The notes: generated by a model from the sequence alone, not told the origin. Shown: positions 44,753 through 57,025, counted from the stretch's first letter. The stretch is DNA of 64,000 bases from Dipteris shenzhenensis (GCA_047967505.1 CM106540.1), one strand, 5' to 3'. A program made the numbers and translations.

Positions 44753-45925
44753 GCGGCTCTCGGATTGTTGCAATGTGTTTCCATGAGAGAAAGAGGGAAG
44801 GGGGAGAAGGGAGAAGAGAGGGGACAAGAGAACACCCAAAGTCACTCTTGGAAGAAAAGAGGGAGCTTGTATTCCAAACTTGTGCATAGAGCGATGAAGA
44901 CCAAAGTTAGCCATTTGGCCTTTTATACATGTCAGCTTTTGAAGGGAGGGCCAACCCTTTTCCTTTTTGCACTCTCCCTTTCTTTACATTCATAAGGCTC
45001 TTGGGCCCATGGGGTGCCAAGGCATCTTTACTATCCTTTCCATCTCTCCTGTATTATTCCGCTCTCGTGTGTTAGAAATTGCACTTGTGTTAACCATATA
45101 AGAGCACCAAATAGCACTTGTATTGACCTCATGCCTCTGAGTCCTAAGCCATTTGAGGCTCAAAACCTATATACGATGCTCAAAACTTGGAGTCAGTGAG
45201 GCCGATCTTGAGCCATTTGTAGCTCAAACCCCGTAAGGTTTGTAACCACTTGGGTTATTTGTGGCTCAAACCCCATAAAGTCTATAACTGTATTCCCTTC
45301 ATGAAGCCTAATCACCTCTAATCAATCATTACCATCCATTCTACGACTATACTCTATGGGTGTTAACACTACCTTTTCCACCTTGGCCGTCTTGTCCTTG
45401 CTGCTAGCTCAGCACATCAACTCGTCCATGGTCTATTCTTGTGGCTACCGATGCTCAACATCACCTGAACTTAAGCTTTGATGGAGTCCTTGCAATTTTT
45501 AACCCTGGAGGATGCTTAGGTCAAGGGTTGGTGTGTACCAATTGGGCTTCAAAACTGGGGTTCACAAAGGTATGCCCATGGAGGGTTGCATGGGTTGGAC
45601 ATGCAGCATTGTCGAAATGGGTTGGTGGTTGTGAGGCCATGTTGGTGCAGAGGTGTAGACTATCCCTTGGAAGCCATGTTGGGTTCGTGCAATAGATAGG
45701 CATGATCGAGTCCAAGATCGTTGAAATCCAAGCCCTAATGCTAAAGGACTTACCAAGGCTATCTTGGATTGGGGATCATGTGATGTCAAGGAAATAGTGT
45801 CCTTATCCTTTAACATACATCACAGGTGATTGAGCATGGACATCTTGAAATAGAATCCTCTACCATAGACCTACTTGAAGAATTTTCCAAGCTATGAGCT
45901 CATTGTTGAAGTGTCCTTTGTTGAA
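44753..45925. other. No gene seen
   Basis: GA-rich to 44860, then mixed sequence. The phrase GAGCCATTTGTAGCTCAAACCCC recurs in variants (about 45146, 45210 and 45255), a short dispersed repeat. The frame at 45441-45695 shows no domain. Confidence 0.4.
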
Positions 45926-46208
45926 CTTTTTAGGCTATGAGCTCCCCACTGGGCCTGCTTGTCACTTTGGATGCTGGTGCTGATAGGATCTGGTTCCGAT
46001 TGTTTCCATCTATGTTTGGTTTTGCCATGGTCGGATGTAGGTCGGATGGCTCTGTTTGTTGATTGGAGCATGTATACCGATAAAGAATTTTGATTACATC
46101 AATTTCAAAGATGGGAAATACTGTAGGATTCCTCCTAAGGAAAATTTCCTCCTCATCCTCATTAAATTCTGCTATCATATTAATGCCTTCTGCTTGTAGT
46201 GGCTTAGC

Positions 46209-46565
46209 TTATTTTGGGAAGCTTCTAATTGAAGAGAGATTGATTTTGAACTTCTTTTTGCCTTTCCTGATTGTGATTCTTCCTAAACCCCAGTCTTGTT
46301 TCACTTTTGCAGCTCTCAACCACCACAGCCTACCCAATAACATGGAAGATGCACAATCTCTTTCCTCCATACTGAGTACCACAAATGTAAGTGTGAAGGA
46401 GAGTCCCATAATAGTAATTTCCTGTCCTCGTAGTATTCCAAGAGGTTGTATCCTCCTTTGGTCAACCATTCTAACCTGAAATGGCGCTGGTGCAAGTTCA
46501 TCAAAATTTTTTAAATAGATCCTCAGATAGGATATTCACCCCTGACCCTCCATCAACTAGTACCT
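46209..46565 (-). pseudogene. Retropepsin of the Tat type (DGGSG)
   Basis: The minus strand at about 46565-46500 encodes LVDGGSGVNILSEDLFKKF, where DGG replaces DTG or DSG, as is common in Tat-type elements. After a stop, ILRGQEITIMGLSFTLTFVV and SSMLLGRLWWLRAAKV give the later strands and the LLGR-W box. This gives an internal comparison for the odd protease-like domains at 38.0 and 53.1 kb. Confidence 0.7.
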
Positions 46566-47586
46566 AAGGGATCCTTTGCCTTTTATAATCCACATCTATG
46601 AGTGGGACTTGATAATCCACATCTTCAATATTGGATGTGTAGATGTCAGGGGTTTCCTCTTAATCATCACTCTGAGGTTGATTTGTGGGCATAGGATGGT
46701 CTGTAAACTGCATATTCTGACATAATTGATGCTTAAAGGCTCGAACAAGATTTGGAAGTTGATCCAATGTTATTGCACTTTGGAATCCAAAAGCTCTTGA
46801 AAGAAGAGTGTGGGATCTTCCTGTTCCTACTTGTCCTTTTGTTGTATTTGACTTCTATTTTTGAGTGTGGTTTCTGGAATTGGAACTGTCTGTTCCTCTT
46901 TGATTTTTGTTATCTTGATTTTGTCACCACTATCTTTTGGAATATATTTCTGGGACCACCAAATCTTGTCTATCTTTTGGAATATATTTCTGGGAGGCTT
47001 GTACTTTTCTATGTGTGTCTAGGGTCTTGTTAAATTGTTGTATGTTGTCATGTTGAAGATGACTAGCTGTAGCTGGATGTTGGACGTCTTTTGTCAAAAG
47101 ACTGTCGGACTATGTTTGGAGTTTTTTAAGGTCGAGCTTAGTCTTACCTTTGTTTTGGAGTTGTGATCTTCTTGCTTCTGATGCTGCATTATTCTCTAAT
47201 ATTTACTGTAGAGCTTGATTTCTTACCTATGCCTGATTGGGCCAATTCATTGGCTTTGTTGTCATTCTTGGTGCATCTCCAAGGCCGGGCATGGGCTTTG
47301 TACCTTTAGATTTGGTCACTGCCAGTGCTTGTATATTACTATGACTTCTTTGAGTTTGTTTATTGTAATCCTCATTGATAGGATCCAAGTACACCATATG
47401 CACACCTGGTGGTGGCTGTTGTTGTTGATTCTGATTACCTCGTGCATTATAGTTGATAATGGGGATTCCTCTTTCTCCTTGGTGCTTGCACCAAAGTTCA
47501 CATTGAGGACCCTGTATGTGTCCTTCCATGCCATAGTATGTGCATGGTTGATTCTGGTTTTGCCCTTGTTGATTTCCCCAATTCTG

Positions 47587-47832
47587 TTAATTGGGTCTTC
47601 TTGGTTGTGGATTGTTGAATCTCTGTGGTCCTTGGTTGCCTACTACAATCTGATTGGCTACCACAGGTGGGGCTTGGTTGTTTGAGTTTTGTACATGAGG
47701 AGGAACCCTTCCCCTGTAATTTGGATTATACCAACATATTTCTTTCTCATGATTGCCCTTCCCACAAAATGCACAAGAAATTTTAGGTGAAGGTGGGGGC
47801 ATTTTCAAAGTTTCCAATTGCTCCTTGATCAT
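47587..47832 (-). pseudogene. Gag zinc knuckle segment
   Basis: The frame contains CAFCGKGNHEKEICWYNP, a clean CCHC knuckle, then Asn/Gln/Pro-rich sequence. It continues, after a frame change, into 47534-47227. Confidence 0.75.
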
Positions 47833-48266
47833 TTGCTCTAGCTTAGAGAGCTTGTCTATTTTCTTCTTGCCTTTTGATTTGTCTTTGTCCTTGCTCTGCT
47901 GTCTTTTCTTCTTCTTGGAGGTCTCTTCCTCATCACTCTCTTCATCTGATGTGTCATATGCTATTGCATCACTTTCCTCTTCTTCTGCATCAGTATCTAT
48001 TTCTGATTGAGAATTTGTGTCAAAGTCAGAATGTCTTTTCGTCTTTTGTCTTTTGGACCTTGACTTAGTGCCAAGTCTTCTTGAAACATTTGTGCATAGT
48101 CTTTAACTAACAGCAGATGTTTTTGCTTTATATTTCAAAGCTTCTTGAGTATGTCTTCTGGAGTTTTTTCTTTATGAAAAAGACTTAAAAATGCAAATTT
48201 CAATTCATCTCATAAGTTTGAGAATGAGCTCCACCATATTGCATAAGCCAATTCATTGCCTTACCA

Positions 48267-48800
48267 TTAAATGTTGGTGCAAACTGCTCTTTTTTGGTGA
48301 GGTCTGGCAATTGCCCGAATCTGGCTTGCAGCCCATCTTGTCTCAAACTGTCCAACATGACTGTCTGGATCTTGTCTTTTCTTGCCTATGAGTTTAGCTA
48401 ATTTCACCAAGGGATTCTGCATCCTTGGTTGTTGTTGTTGTCTTTGAGGTGGAACTTCTTGTCCTCTTTTTGGAAGTGGAGGTAGTGGATTGAAGTTGAG
48501 TTTCCTTTGAGCTTGTACAAATAAGCGTGCTGTGAAATTTGTCACAATACTCCTCTTGATTAATTCTTCAGCAGGTGATTGCACCATCAATTGGGTAAGT
48601 TTGAGCTGTACTTCACTTACATCTGTGCCATGCACAGAATTGTTGGAAGAATTGGTTCCACTAGGTGTGTAATCAGGATCGTGGAAAATGTCATCTTGAG
48701 CATCTGTTTGTGTGCTTACTTCCACTCTAGCAGGGTTTTTGGTGAAGTAGGCATAGCTAATTTGGAGAGGCAATGTTTTCCCTTGAGAGTTATCTGACAT
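48267..48800 (-). pseudogene. Gag N-terminal part
   Basis: A 177-codon frame opening MSDNSQGKTLPLQIS with an acidic spacer, then LVKLAKLIGKKRQDPDSHVG. A GK-x-DPDSHV stretch is followed by FNGKAMNWLMQYG in the next frame. This corresponds to the start of a retrotrans_gag core (F-G-x-A-x-x-W-x). A TAG breaks the frame at the boundary. Confidence 0.65.
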
Positions 48801-48805
48801 GGACC

Positions 48806-49340
48806 AAGGTACTCACCATGTAAGAGAAAAATACAGCACCTTAAGCACTAGCTATTCAACGTATGGTCACAAATTATCTTGGAGGCACACATACATATAT
48901 TTCCATACTCAAAAAGCATTGGAGAAATGGAGGCCATACTAGAAATGGTAGAGGTACATTGAATAATATTGCATTCATTGAGGTAAGTAGTAATAATCGC
49001 TTATAATGGAATTTCATTTCATGTTTGTAGGAAATACATGGCGAGAAATCATGGAATAGGAAAAACCATGGATATCAAAAACCACACAAATCTTGGTTAT
49101 TATTTATTCACATACAATGGTTGCATATATAAGAGTTAGCCTTGTCTCTAGGCCACTAGATCCTAACACATGTATCGCTACACAATGTGAATATAGCCAC
49201 ACCCCTATTGACCTTTGCACTCACTAAGCAGTAGGATCTAGCTTGTACTCAAACACATATATATACACACAAACACACATTATCACACACATGAGATGCT
49301 AAAACACCCAACAAACCCCACCTTTGAGCATGAAACTACT
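48806..49340. other. No gene seen
   Basis: Mixed AT-rich sequence with a short ATATATACACAC run near 49257. It could include an LTR of the neighbouring gypsy element, but no partner copy was found. Confidence 0.4.
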
Positions 49341-49346
49341 ATTTCC

Positions 49347-49865
<519 letters not shown>

Positions 49866-50387
49866 GATGTTTTCTCATTTTTTTGCAGTTTATGGTGATT
49901 TGAGCTTGTGTTGGGATTGCATTTCTTCTTGGTTTGTTTATGTGATTGTGTTCCCAGCTATAAAGGCATTTCAGGGTAGCTCTTCTAGTTTCATCACATT
50001 TTTGGTGACTCCACAGAGAATCGGTCTCTGGGTGGACCTTTAGTTTAGAAGACCGAAGTAATTGGTAGCTGTTTACAGGAATCATGACTTAGGACTTCCC
50101 GCTGTTTCATGGGATGCGAAGCGAGGATGTCAAAAAATTCATGGAACAGTTGGAAACTATAGTTTAATCTCAATAATTGGCAAGACCAAGCCTTCATGCT
50201 ATGAATCTTTAAGTATTGTGTGCAAGATGAAGCCAAGCGATGGTTTCATGCCCCTCAATTTAGCTTAGGGCTGAGCTTGTTTCTCAGGTCAAGATTGATG
50301 ATGTCATAGCACGTGAAAGTATAGAAGTGTAGGAAGCAAGATCAGTACGTCATTGTCTGATCGGCATTCTTGAGGACATCAAACTTT

Positions 50388-50641
50388 CACTTTGTACCTG
50401 TCAATGGAACCATCTACTTTTCTTTTGAGCTTGCACACCCACTTCAAACCAATTGCCTTCTTGCTGAATCACAAGCCCACCAACTCCCATGTGTGGGTTT
50501 TTTTAATGAGTCAATTTCTGCTTGCATTGCTTGCATCTGATGCACATTGTCTCGTGCATCATCAAAACTATTAGGCTCCTCTGCCCCATGTATGCTGGCG
50601 ACCCACGGAATAATGGGCATCCTCAACATTGCTAATGCCAC
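50388..50641 (-). pseudogene. Copia reverse transcriptase scrap
   Basis: The minus strand reads MQAMQAEIDSLKK, then in the next frame HTWELVGL, a stop, FSKKAIGLKWVCKLKRKVDG and SIDRYKVK. This is the N-terminal copia reverse transcriptase block (compare EMDSLLQNDTWDLVQL at 21.7 kb). It is followed downstream by unrelated sequence. Confidence 0.8.
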
Positions 50642-50659
50642 TCTAGCTAGGCACTATGA

Positions 50660-51235
50660 ACTCCATGGGCATGATTGCCTCTAATCCAAATGCTAAAGGG
50701 GGTGCAATTATAGCCTCTTTATACATGGTGCATTGGGCCCATAGTGTTGCTATGAGTTTGTTTCCCTAGTTAGTTCAATTGGCTTTGACTGTTCGGATCA
50801 TGATCAAGCAGAACATCTAGTTTGAGCTTTCTGCTTGGCCGTTGCCTCTAGGGTAATAGGATGTGGATTTTTGATGGACAAACATAAAATCACTTATCAA
50901 GATAGCAATGGTTTCGTTAAGGAAATGGATTCCCCTATCACTCCCCTATCACTAACTAATTCCAATGGGCATCCAAATCTTGTGACTACATTTTCATAAA
51001 GAGATTTGGCCATTGACCTAGCTTTGACCCATTTTCTAGCCTTTGTCTATGCCATTTGTGAAGTAGTCAATGGCCTGATGATGTATTAAGCCCCTGTACC
51101 CTTAGCTGTAGGGCTTATCGAGTGTATGAAATTGATACTCCCCTCTCAAATGGTTGGTAAGCACATGAAATTGATACCCCCTTCTCAAATGGTTGGTCAG
51201 TAAGCACACCAATGATAGGCATCACGGTCAACATT
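50660..51235 (-). pseudogene. Gypsy integrase core scrap
   Basis: In broken frames the minus strand reads KWVKARSMAKSLYENVVTRF, GCPLELVSD (second Asp), YYPRGNGQAESSN (Glu) and FGLEAIMPMEFIVPS. It is closely related to the integrase at 38.76-39.2 kb, including the wording SPTAKGTGA. A 12-base duplication (CTCCCCTATCAC, 50931-50953) disrupts the second-Asp region. A copia scrap adjoins its 3' side. Confidence 0.75.
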
Positions 51236-51239
51236 TGCT

Positions 51240-52130
51240 TGGGTGTAGCGAATCACAAAACTATTTTTGGGGCCATTTTGGGTCTGTGACATGACACGCT
51301 CCAAGGTGAAATTTTGAATTTTGTGCAGACCCATACTCTCGCCAAATTTTTTTCCAATGTCATGATGCTGCACTGGCATAATAATGAGATGCAATATATT
51401 TATTTTGAACACCACAGAGCTCGACACATGGCAGCTCTGCACTACATTGTGCATCTTTGCATTGCTTCATGCAGCACAGCAGTCTCTAGCCTGGCCACTT
51501 ATCATCGCGCAGTATTTTTTGAGCATCTATCATTTTGAGCATCGTGCCTCAACACACTCTCTAGCCTGACGACCTGTCATCACCCAGAATTCAAGGTCAT
51601 CTTGGAGAGGCCATCACGCTGGTTCTTGGTGTTATAGCTCTATTACCTATTTTTACGTATGACAGGAGGAGGTCTATGATGATCAGCGTGTTGGCAAACA
51701 AAAGGAGATCTATAATAGCCACTGCGCTAGTTCTTAGAGTTATATATTTGTGTACCAAGGAAAATGTATTTCCTTGTGTAACCAAGGAAAATGCAATTGA
51801 CGATATGTCCCTTGAGGGATCCCCTTTAGGGGCAAGGTCCATATTGACATGCCATATCTGTCTAGTGGCATCCTAGATATTTTATAATACATGTCGATAT
51901 GGCCGTTTCCCCTAGAGGGGACCCCATTTTTGAAAGTGTCATTGTATTTTTCTAGATGTATCTCCATGTAACCACAATGGTGGGCCATTGGAGCTATTTT
52001 AGTGCTATTTTGGTCTAAACCAAGGAAATTGTAGTCTTACTTTATTGGTATTTTAGTCCTTGTTGTAGTAAATATAAATGAGGGAAAAAGTATTCCGAGC
52101 CACCGCGTGATTGGAGGCCCGATGGTGCCA
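51240..52130. other. No gene seen
   Basis: Mixed sequence. Two related phrases (GGAGGAGGTCTATGATGATCAG and AAAGGAGATCTATAATAGCCAC, 51664 and 51700) and a palindromic stretch (CCCTTGAGGGATCCCCTTTAGGGG, 51809-51832) are the only structures noted. Confidence 0.4.
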
Positions 52131-52139
52131 TCCAAATAA

Positions 52140-52520
52140 TCTACAATTCATCGAGTGAAAATTGAGCAAAAGAGATTACAAAGTACATCTACATCCAATA
52201 ACAGGTTATATAAAAATTAACAACCTATATTGAGCAAAAATTGAACAGAGGATCTTACATTTATAAAAACTCGGCAATTGCTGAGAGCCTTAAAGGCCAA
52301 AAGATTATAGCTAGCAACCATAACCATTCAAATATAAAAGTTAACGACAGTGCATATTGAGAGCCTCAAATTGAACAAAAAGAGACTACATAAATGTAAT
52401 AAAAACTCTGCAATTGCTGAGAGCCTTAGAGACCAAAACATTACATCCAGTGAGCCAAAAGATCGTTGAGAGCCTTAGAGGCCAGATTACATCTAGCCAT
52501 TACTAGCACCATTTCCAAAA
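52140..52520. repeat. Short interspersed tandem units (AATTGCTGAGAGCCTTA)
   Basis: GCTGAGAGCCTTAAAGGCC (52276), GCTGAGAGCCTTAGAGACC (52416) and GTTGAGAGCCTTAGAGGCC (52465) recur together with ATTGAGCAAAAATTGAAC-type segments (52156, 52228, 52369). Unit spacing is about 140 bp, then shorter. Confidence 0.7.
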
Positions 52521-52679
52521 TTCTCATCAGGCCTGAAAAGTTTGATGAGATTAGATTTTGAGCCATGTATGACCTTAAGGTTAAAAAAGCACAACAAAAG
52601 AAACGGTTCAATTGCAGCCTTACAACTAAGGACTTAAAAGAAAGGTGATCTTGCACTTTTATATATTGTGAGAAACAAG

Positions 52680-53285
52680 GGCATGGGTCCCTATCGAGTG
52701 GTAGAAATAACTCCCCAAGGAGCATGTAGAATTGCTACACTTGACGGAGTAGAAATGGTTGTATATATCAACAGTAGTAAGATTGAGTGATACTATTGCC
52801 TGCTCACACTTCAAGTTGTCGTAGGAAAAAGAGGTTAAAATAGAGGTTGACTGCATGAAAAGGAAAGCGATAGCAGAGGCCTGAGCATGAAATTCTTAAC
52901 TTAATAGAAAGGACTAATGACAATCTACAAGGCAATCTTAGAAAAACCAGACAACCTTGATGGTGTAACAATCGATCCTACAAAGTTGCCAATAAAGCTG
53001 CAAGTTTGTGGATAAATAGTATACTCTACCAATGCCTTAGTGGATTTCGAAGCAAGCCACAACCTCATCTTGCAAGAGGTATGGGAACAACTATCAGAGG
53101 TAACTCGTAAACCTAGTCCTGCCAAGCCATTAATGGTCAAGGCATGCCCACAATTAGTTACGTGGATATCGACGCAACCGTACACAACTATAGGGTAGAA
53201 AGCTACTTTTATGGGATGCTCATAGGAATAATAGATGAATAGGTAATCTTGGGTAGAGGATGGTGTTGGAAAATCCATTGCTAGA
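52680..53285 (+). pseudogene. Integrase GPY/F tail followed by a retropepsin-like domain
   Basis: GPYRVVEITPQGACRIATLD (52686-52745) is nearly identical to the integrase tail at 38.4 kb. After about 230 bases comes NALVDFEASHNLILQEVWEQ (53029-53088), the D-x-x-A-S-H-N active-site loop with Phe-Glu where Ser/Thr-Gly is usual. In other frames TYVDIDATVHNYRVESYF and VILGRGWCWK (to about 53275) complete the retropepsin strand order. It is on the opposite strand from the 38-kb copy, with no integrase core upstream. Confidence 0.65.
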
Positions 53286-53289
53286 TCGA

Positions 53290-54720
53290 CTGGCAACAAT
53301 GCATAGCCACACTAACACAGGGGGGTTGTACGTTTGTGGTAGCCCTCTGTGGAAGTGCCACAAAATCCATGCCAACATCCATGAAGCCAAGACCTTCCAA
53401 GAAAATTAGTTGACCTAGCAACTCACTTCCAAGCCCCGGTTATGTCAGGGGCCATAAGAAGATGACAGAAGAGTCATAGGACGGGGGTACAGAGAGAGAT
53501 ACTTCAAGCCCAATACTACTTCAAATGGGAAAATCATGTTTGGATCCCAATGGTAGTAAGTCGGCATCCTGCCCCCCTTCCCTAGTAATATCCAAGCCAA
53601 ACCTAGTTCAATCTCCAAGGCCAAAAATGACTCGAAGAATAACACAGGTACCAAGACCCCCAAGGCATAATAGTCATTTCTAGTGGATCCCTAAGAGCAT
53701 GCTAAAGGCCTAAGGGTACTATGAAGGAAATGTCTATATCTTGGTACCTAAGCCTTGCAATCCTAATCCCCCCTCTCGTTTGATCTACCCCAGTGCTAAA
53801 AAGGTGGCAGCTTTGCCACATCTATAGAGAAATAAACCCAAGGTTATTCACACGATTGACAATGCACAGAAGGATGAATCCACAAGAACCTGTTGTTGGA
53901 ACTTCTAAAGCAAGCCCCAAAATGATATCATGGGTACTGTGTCTCCAAAGTCAATCAAATAGCATCATTGTGGTAGTAGGACAAGAGCCTACACCTAACA
54001 GTGGAGCAGTAGCATAAGAACCTACCACTATACATAAGAGGGGGACCATTTAAGAACTTTGGTAGTCCAGTCCAGAAAAAGATCGTAGTCACAAAAGAAT
54101 CTATAGAATTAAAGGAAGTAGTTCAATTTTTGACAACATTGACGAGAAGTCCACAACCATAAAGTACACATCAACGATTCAATGATACCTCTTCTTGACG
54201 GGCAACGATCACTGCTGTCACTCCAACTGATCGACAAAATCAACTCTTGTGGCTAGCAACAAGGTATGCCACAATACATCAATCTTAATCCACAGAAAGC
54301 ATGCACCCTCACATGTATGTATGATTTTTTGGTTTGGGTGAGTCCATAGGATAGGTGTGCAATCATAAGATCCCTGCATAAGTTGAGTCCTCCAAAATGC
54401 TTCTAACTCTACCATGTGAAGATTATGCTAGGAGAGTAGGTGAATGGGATATGCACAAGTGGATCAAGGAATCACCCACATGCCATCTTCAGTGTAAAGT
54501 TGTAGTCATTTGGGTAGGTTATAGATGCACCTTGGAACACATTAGGGGACAATTGGGGTCTCAAAAGGGCCTCATAAGGAATGGATTAGTCCTAATGAAA
54601 GGGCCAAGCTAGGTCCCAAAAAGTCCTAACCCCACCTCACCTAGGTGGGTTAAGCCCAAAAGTGACCCCACTTCCTACACCTCTTACACAACTCTTACTC
54701 CTAGGTGGGAACCAAAAAAT
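53290..54720. other. No clear gene; possible continuation of the gypsy 3' ORF
   Basis: The plus strand remains Pro-, Ser- and Lys-rich in broken frames to about 53800 (for example PSLVISKPNLVQSPRPKM), similar in flavour to the tail at 37.2-37.8 kb. From 53800 to 54720 nothing is recognised. Confidence 0.3.
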
Positions 54721-54739
54721 TCAAAATTCAAAATTCGAA

Positions 54740-55240
54740 TTTTGAATTCCCTTCCTCCTTCTCTCTCCTCCCTCCCCCTCCCTCACTCCCCCTCCTCACT
54801 CCCTCCCCCTCCCTCCTCCTCCTCCCCCTCCCTCCCTCCCTCCTCCCCCTCCCCTCTCCTCCCCTCCCCCTCCCCCTCCTCACTCCCTCCTCCCCCTTCC
54901 TCCTCCTCCCCCTGCCTCCCTCCCTCCACCATGCCTACTCCTCCTGCCCTCCCCCTCCCTCCCTCCTCCATGCCTGCTCCTCCATGCCTGCTCCTCCTCC
55001 CCTTTGCCTCCCTCCTCCTCCATCGCTGCTCCTCCTCCCCTCTCCCTCTTGTTCCTCCCTCCTCCCTCCCTCCTCCATGCCTACTCCTCCTCACCCTCCA
55101 CACCTGCTGGTCTACCCCCCTTTCCTCCTCTTCAACTACTGGTCCTCCCTCCCCCATCCCTCCTCCTCCTTGCCCTCCCTCTTCTTGCGTGTTGCTCCTT
55201 CAAGGTTGCATCTCCAGACCTTCTCCTTCTCTACACTCCT
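54740..55240. repeat. Pyrimidine-rich low-complexity tract (CCT/CTCC)
   Basis: About 500 bp of C and T with almost no purines to 54930, then CCTCCTCCATGCC-type units. The long Pro/Ser/Leu frames here are artefacts. It directly precedes the coding locus at 55247. Confidence 0.8.
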
Positions 55241-55246
55241 TTAGTC

Positions 55247-56737
55247 ATGGCACCATTTGAGGATGTCTCCAACAAGTACCAGGTTCACTTAGAATTGGAG
55301 GCTAAATATGGAAGCACACGTAGTCTAGGATTGAGGGGGAGCTTCCAAAATCCACAGTCTTCATTCGCAAGGAAAGAAGCATCTCGACCTTTGGGTAGAA
55401 GGATCCTTGTATCCTTTAGATCGTGCCAACCAAAAGAGCCCTCCTTTCCATACAATGCATGAGCTAGTTCGGTTTGTTGGAAATGGACATGCGGGGTTGC
55501 TTGGTTATTGCAATCCGTTAAACAATGCTTAGTCAATGGCTATGCAAGCAAGCGAGATGCGCAGAGCCCAAGCAGAGATGCTAGCACATTTAGGAAATAG
55601 CACCATTGTTGCAATGCATAACTCTATGCAAGATCTTCAAAGGAAGAACCAAGATCTTCATGATAAATCCAAAGCATTGGACTTGGAGCAAAATGCATTG
55701 GACTTGGAGCAACATAAATTAGAAGAGTCACTCTGTAAGCTAGCTGAGTCCAAAAAAGGCTTGGAAAGATCTAGATACAATCAAGTTTGATGAGCCGTAG
55801 AGAAGGAACGAGAGAAGGCAGAAGAACGAGTGCAAAACATGAAAGAAACACCTTTGGGATTGAAGGAGAGGAAAAGAAGGTACTTACATAACATGGATGC
55901 ATTGGTGCCCACTAGTGGTGCTAGAAAGAGGAGATTCCGGGCTACAAGGTTGGTTATCAAATGTTCCAATGAGATTACACTCTTTTGTGCTACACTATTT
56001 GTGACTAAGTTTTTATTGTATTCTTCTTTAGGAACTTCATGGAAGATGTCATGGGAAGAACAGACGGGGATGATATTGACTGTTCATATGCTCTAGCTAG
56101 TTTATTGAAGTCAAGCGATGTCATTGGGATACTAAGGGACCCAAGACACAAGCGCCTACGTGTGCAAGTTGTTGAAGAGGTGTTGAAGGACTTCAAGGAT
56201 ATTGTGGATGCAAGGGAGATGCTTGCAGCTTGTGATACTGCCGATGTAATTTGTGAAGCTTAAACATCTGTTTTCAAAATTTTCAAGTCTGTTATTTTGG
56301 GAAAGTATAAGAAGTCTACAGTGCCCCTACCCACACCTTGGTCTATGAGACGTGCACGGCGAGAAACAAACCAATGTGCAAGATAAATGCTTGGAGGGTA
56401 CCATTGCATAAGGGGCACAATGACTTGGAAGAGGAAAAAGAAATTTGGCTTGCAAACCTTTGAGATGAATGCTTTCAACAATGTCTACTTAGATGTTGAG
56501 AAATCTGGCCATGGAGCCTTTCAAGTTGAATGGCATCTTGCTGGTGATTTGAAAACCCTCAAGTGCTTGCATGGTTGTGATACAAGGGCAAACGCAATGA
56601 ACACATGCCTTATTGCATGTGTTCGCAACGTAAGCAAAAGGCTGGCTTACAATAAATATATTGCTTATTTTGACCACAATTTGTGTACTCTCTTTAATAT
56701 CTTGCTTATGTTGACCACAATTTTTGTACTCACATGA
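55247..56737 (+). pseudogene. Unrecognised spliced coding locus with coiled coil, decayed
   Basis: Starts near ATG 55247 (MAPFEDVSNKYQVHLELEAK), shifts frame, then reads HTMHELVRFVGNGHAGLLGY, a TAG at 55530, a coiled coil (RKNQDLHDKSKALDLEQNAL), a TGA at 55788 and EKEREKAEERVQNMK. A consistent 83-base intron (GT 55949, AG 56031) joins it to VMGRTDGDDIDCSYALASLL and ends at TAA 56260. The same frame then resumes at 56387 with FQVEWHLAGDLKTLKCLHGC. The splice restores the frame, so this was once expressed. I do not recognise the family. The HLAGDLKTLKC block suggests a transposon-encoded protein, but this is weak. Confidence 0.5.
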
Positions 56738-56754
56738 CGTTGGGGAAAGTGGGG

Positions 56755-56950
56755 ACATGGTGAAGGAGGGGGGAGAGAAGGGAGGGGCATGGGGCGGGGC
56801 AAGGGGAGGGGTGGAGTGGTAGCAAGGGTGGGGGGAGGGGGGGATGGGGGGTATGGGGGAGGCGACGGGTGTGGGTGGGGCAGGTAGGGGGAGGGCAATG
56901 GGGGGGGAGGGTGACGAGGGTAGGGGGGGTTAGGGCAGGGCAGGGGGCAC
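56755..56950. repeat. G-rich low-complexity tract
   Basis: GGGGAGGG, GGGGTGGGG and GGGGGGAGGG runs over about 190 bp on the plus strand, lying immediately upstream of the telo-box/TATA region of the histone-like gene. Several G-runs are spaced as in potential G-quadruplexes. Confidence 0.75.
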
Positions 56951-56954
56951 GATG

Positions 56955-57025
56955 AAACCCTAAACGTAATTAAAAGGGATGTCAAAACATGATGGGCCTA
57001 TATAAAACGTTAAAAAAAACCCTAA
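56955..57025 (+). promoter_or_regulatory. Putative promoter: two telo-boxes and a TATA box
   Basis: AAACCCTAAA (56955-56964) and AAACCCTAA (57017-57025) are telo-boxes, which occur in plant promoters of genes active in cycling cells. TATATAAAA lies at 56999-57007, 32 bases before ATG 57039, so the 5' leader would be very short. The elements fit a histone-type gene. Activity is inferred. Confidence 0.55.

Larger units (their letters stand above)
45930..48800 (-). mobile_element. Ty3/gypsy (Tat-like) gag-protease fragment
   Basis: On the minus strand: gag N-terminal part (48800-48267), gag core and acidic/basic linker (48260-47840), zinc knuckle (47832-47587), a Gln/Asn-rich part (47530-47230), then protease (about 46565-46209). 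It stops at about 45930 before reverse transcriptase. It is distinct from the element at 37-44 kb but in the same orientation. Confidence 0.8.

Noticed and set aside
45441-45695. 84-codon plus-strand frame
   Set aside because: No recognisable motif, and the minus strand is equally open.
52925-53299. 124-codon minus-strand frame
   Set aside because: It is the antisense of the plus-strand protease-like domain, which has matching motifs at 38 kb.
54705-55244. Long Pro/Ser/Leu-rich frames on both strands
   Set aside because: They come from a pyrimidine-only tract in which stop codons are rare.
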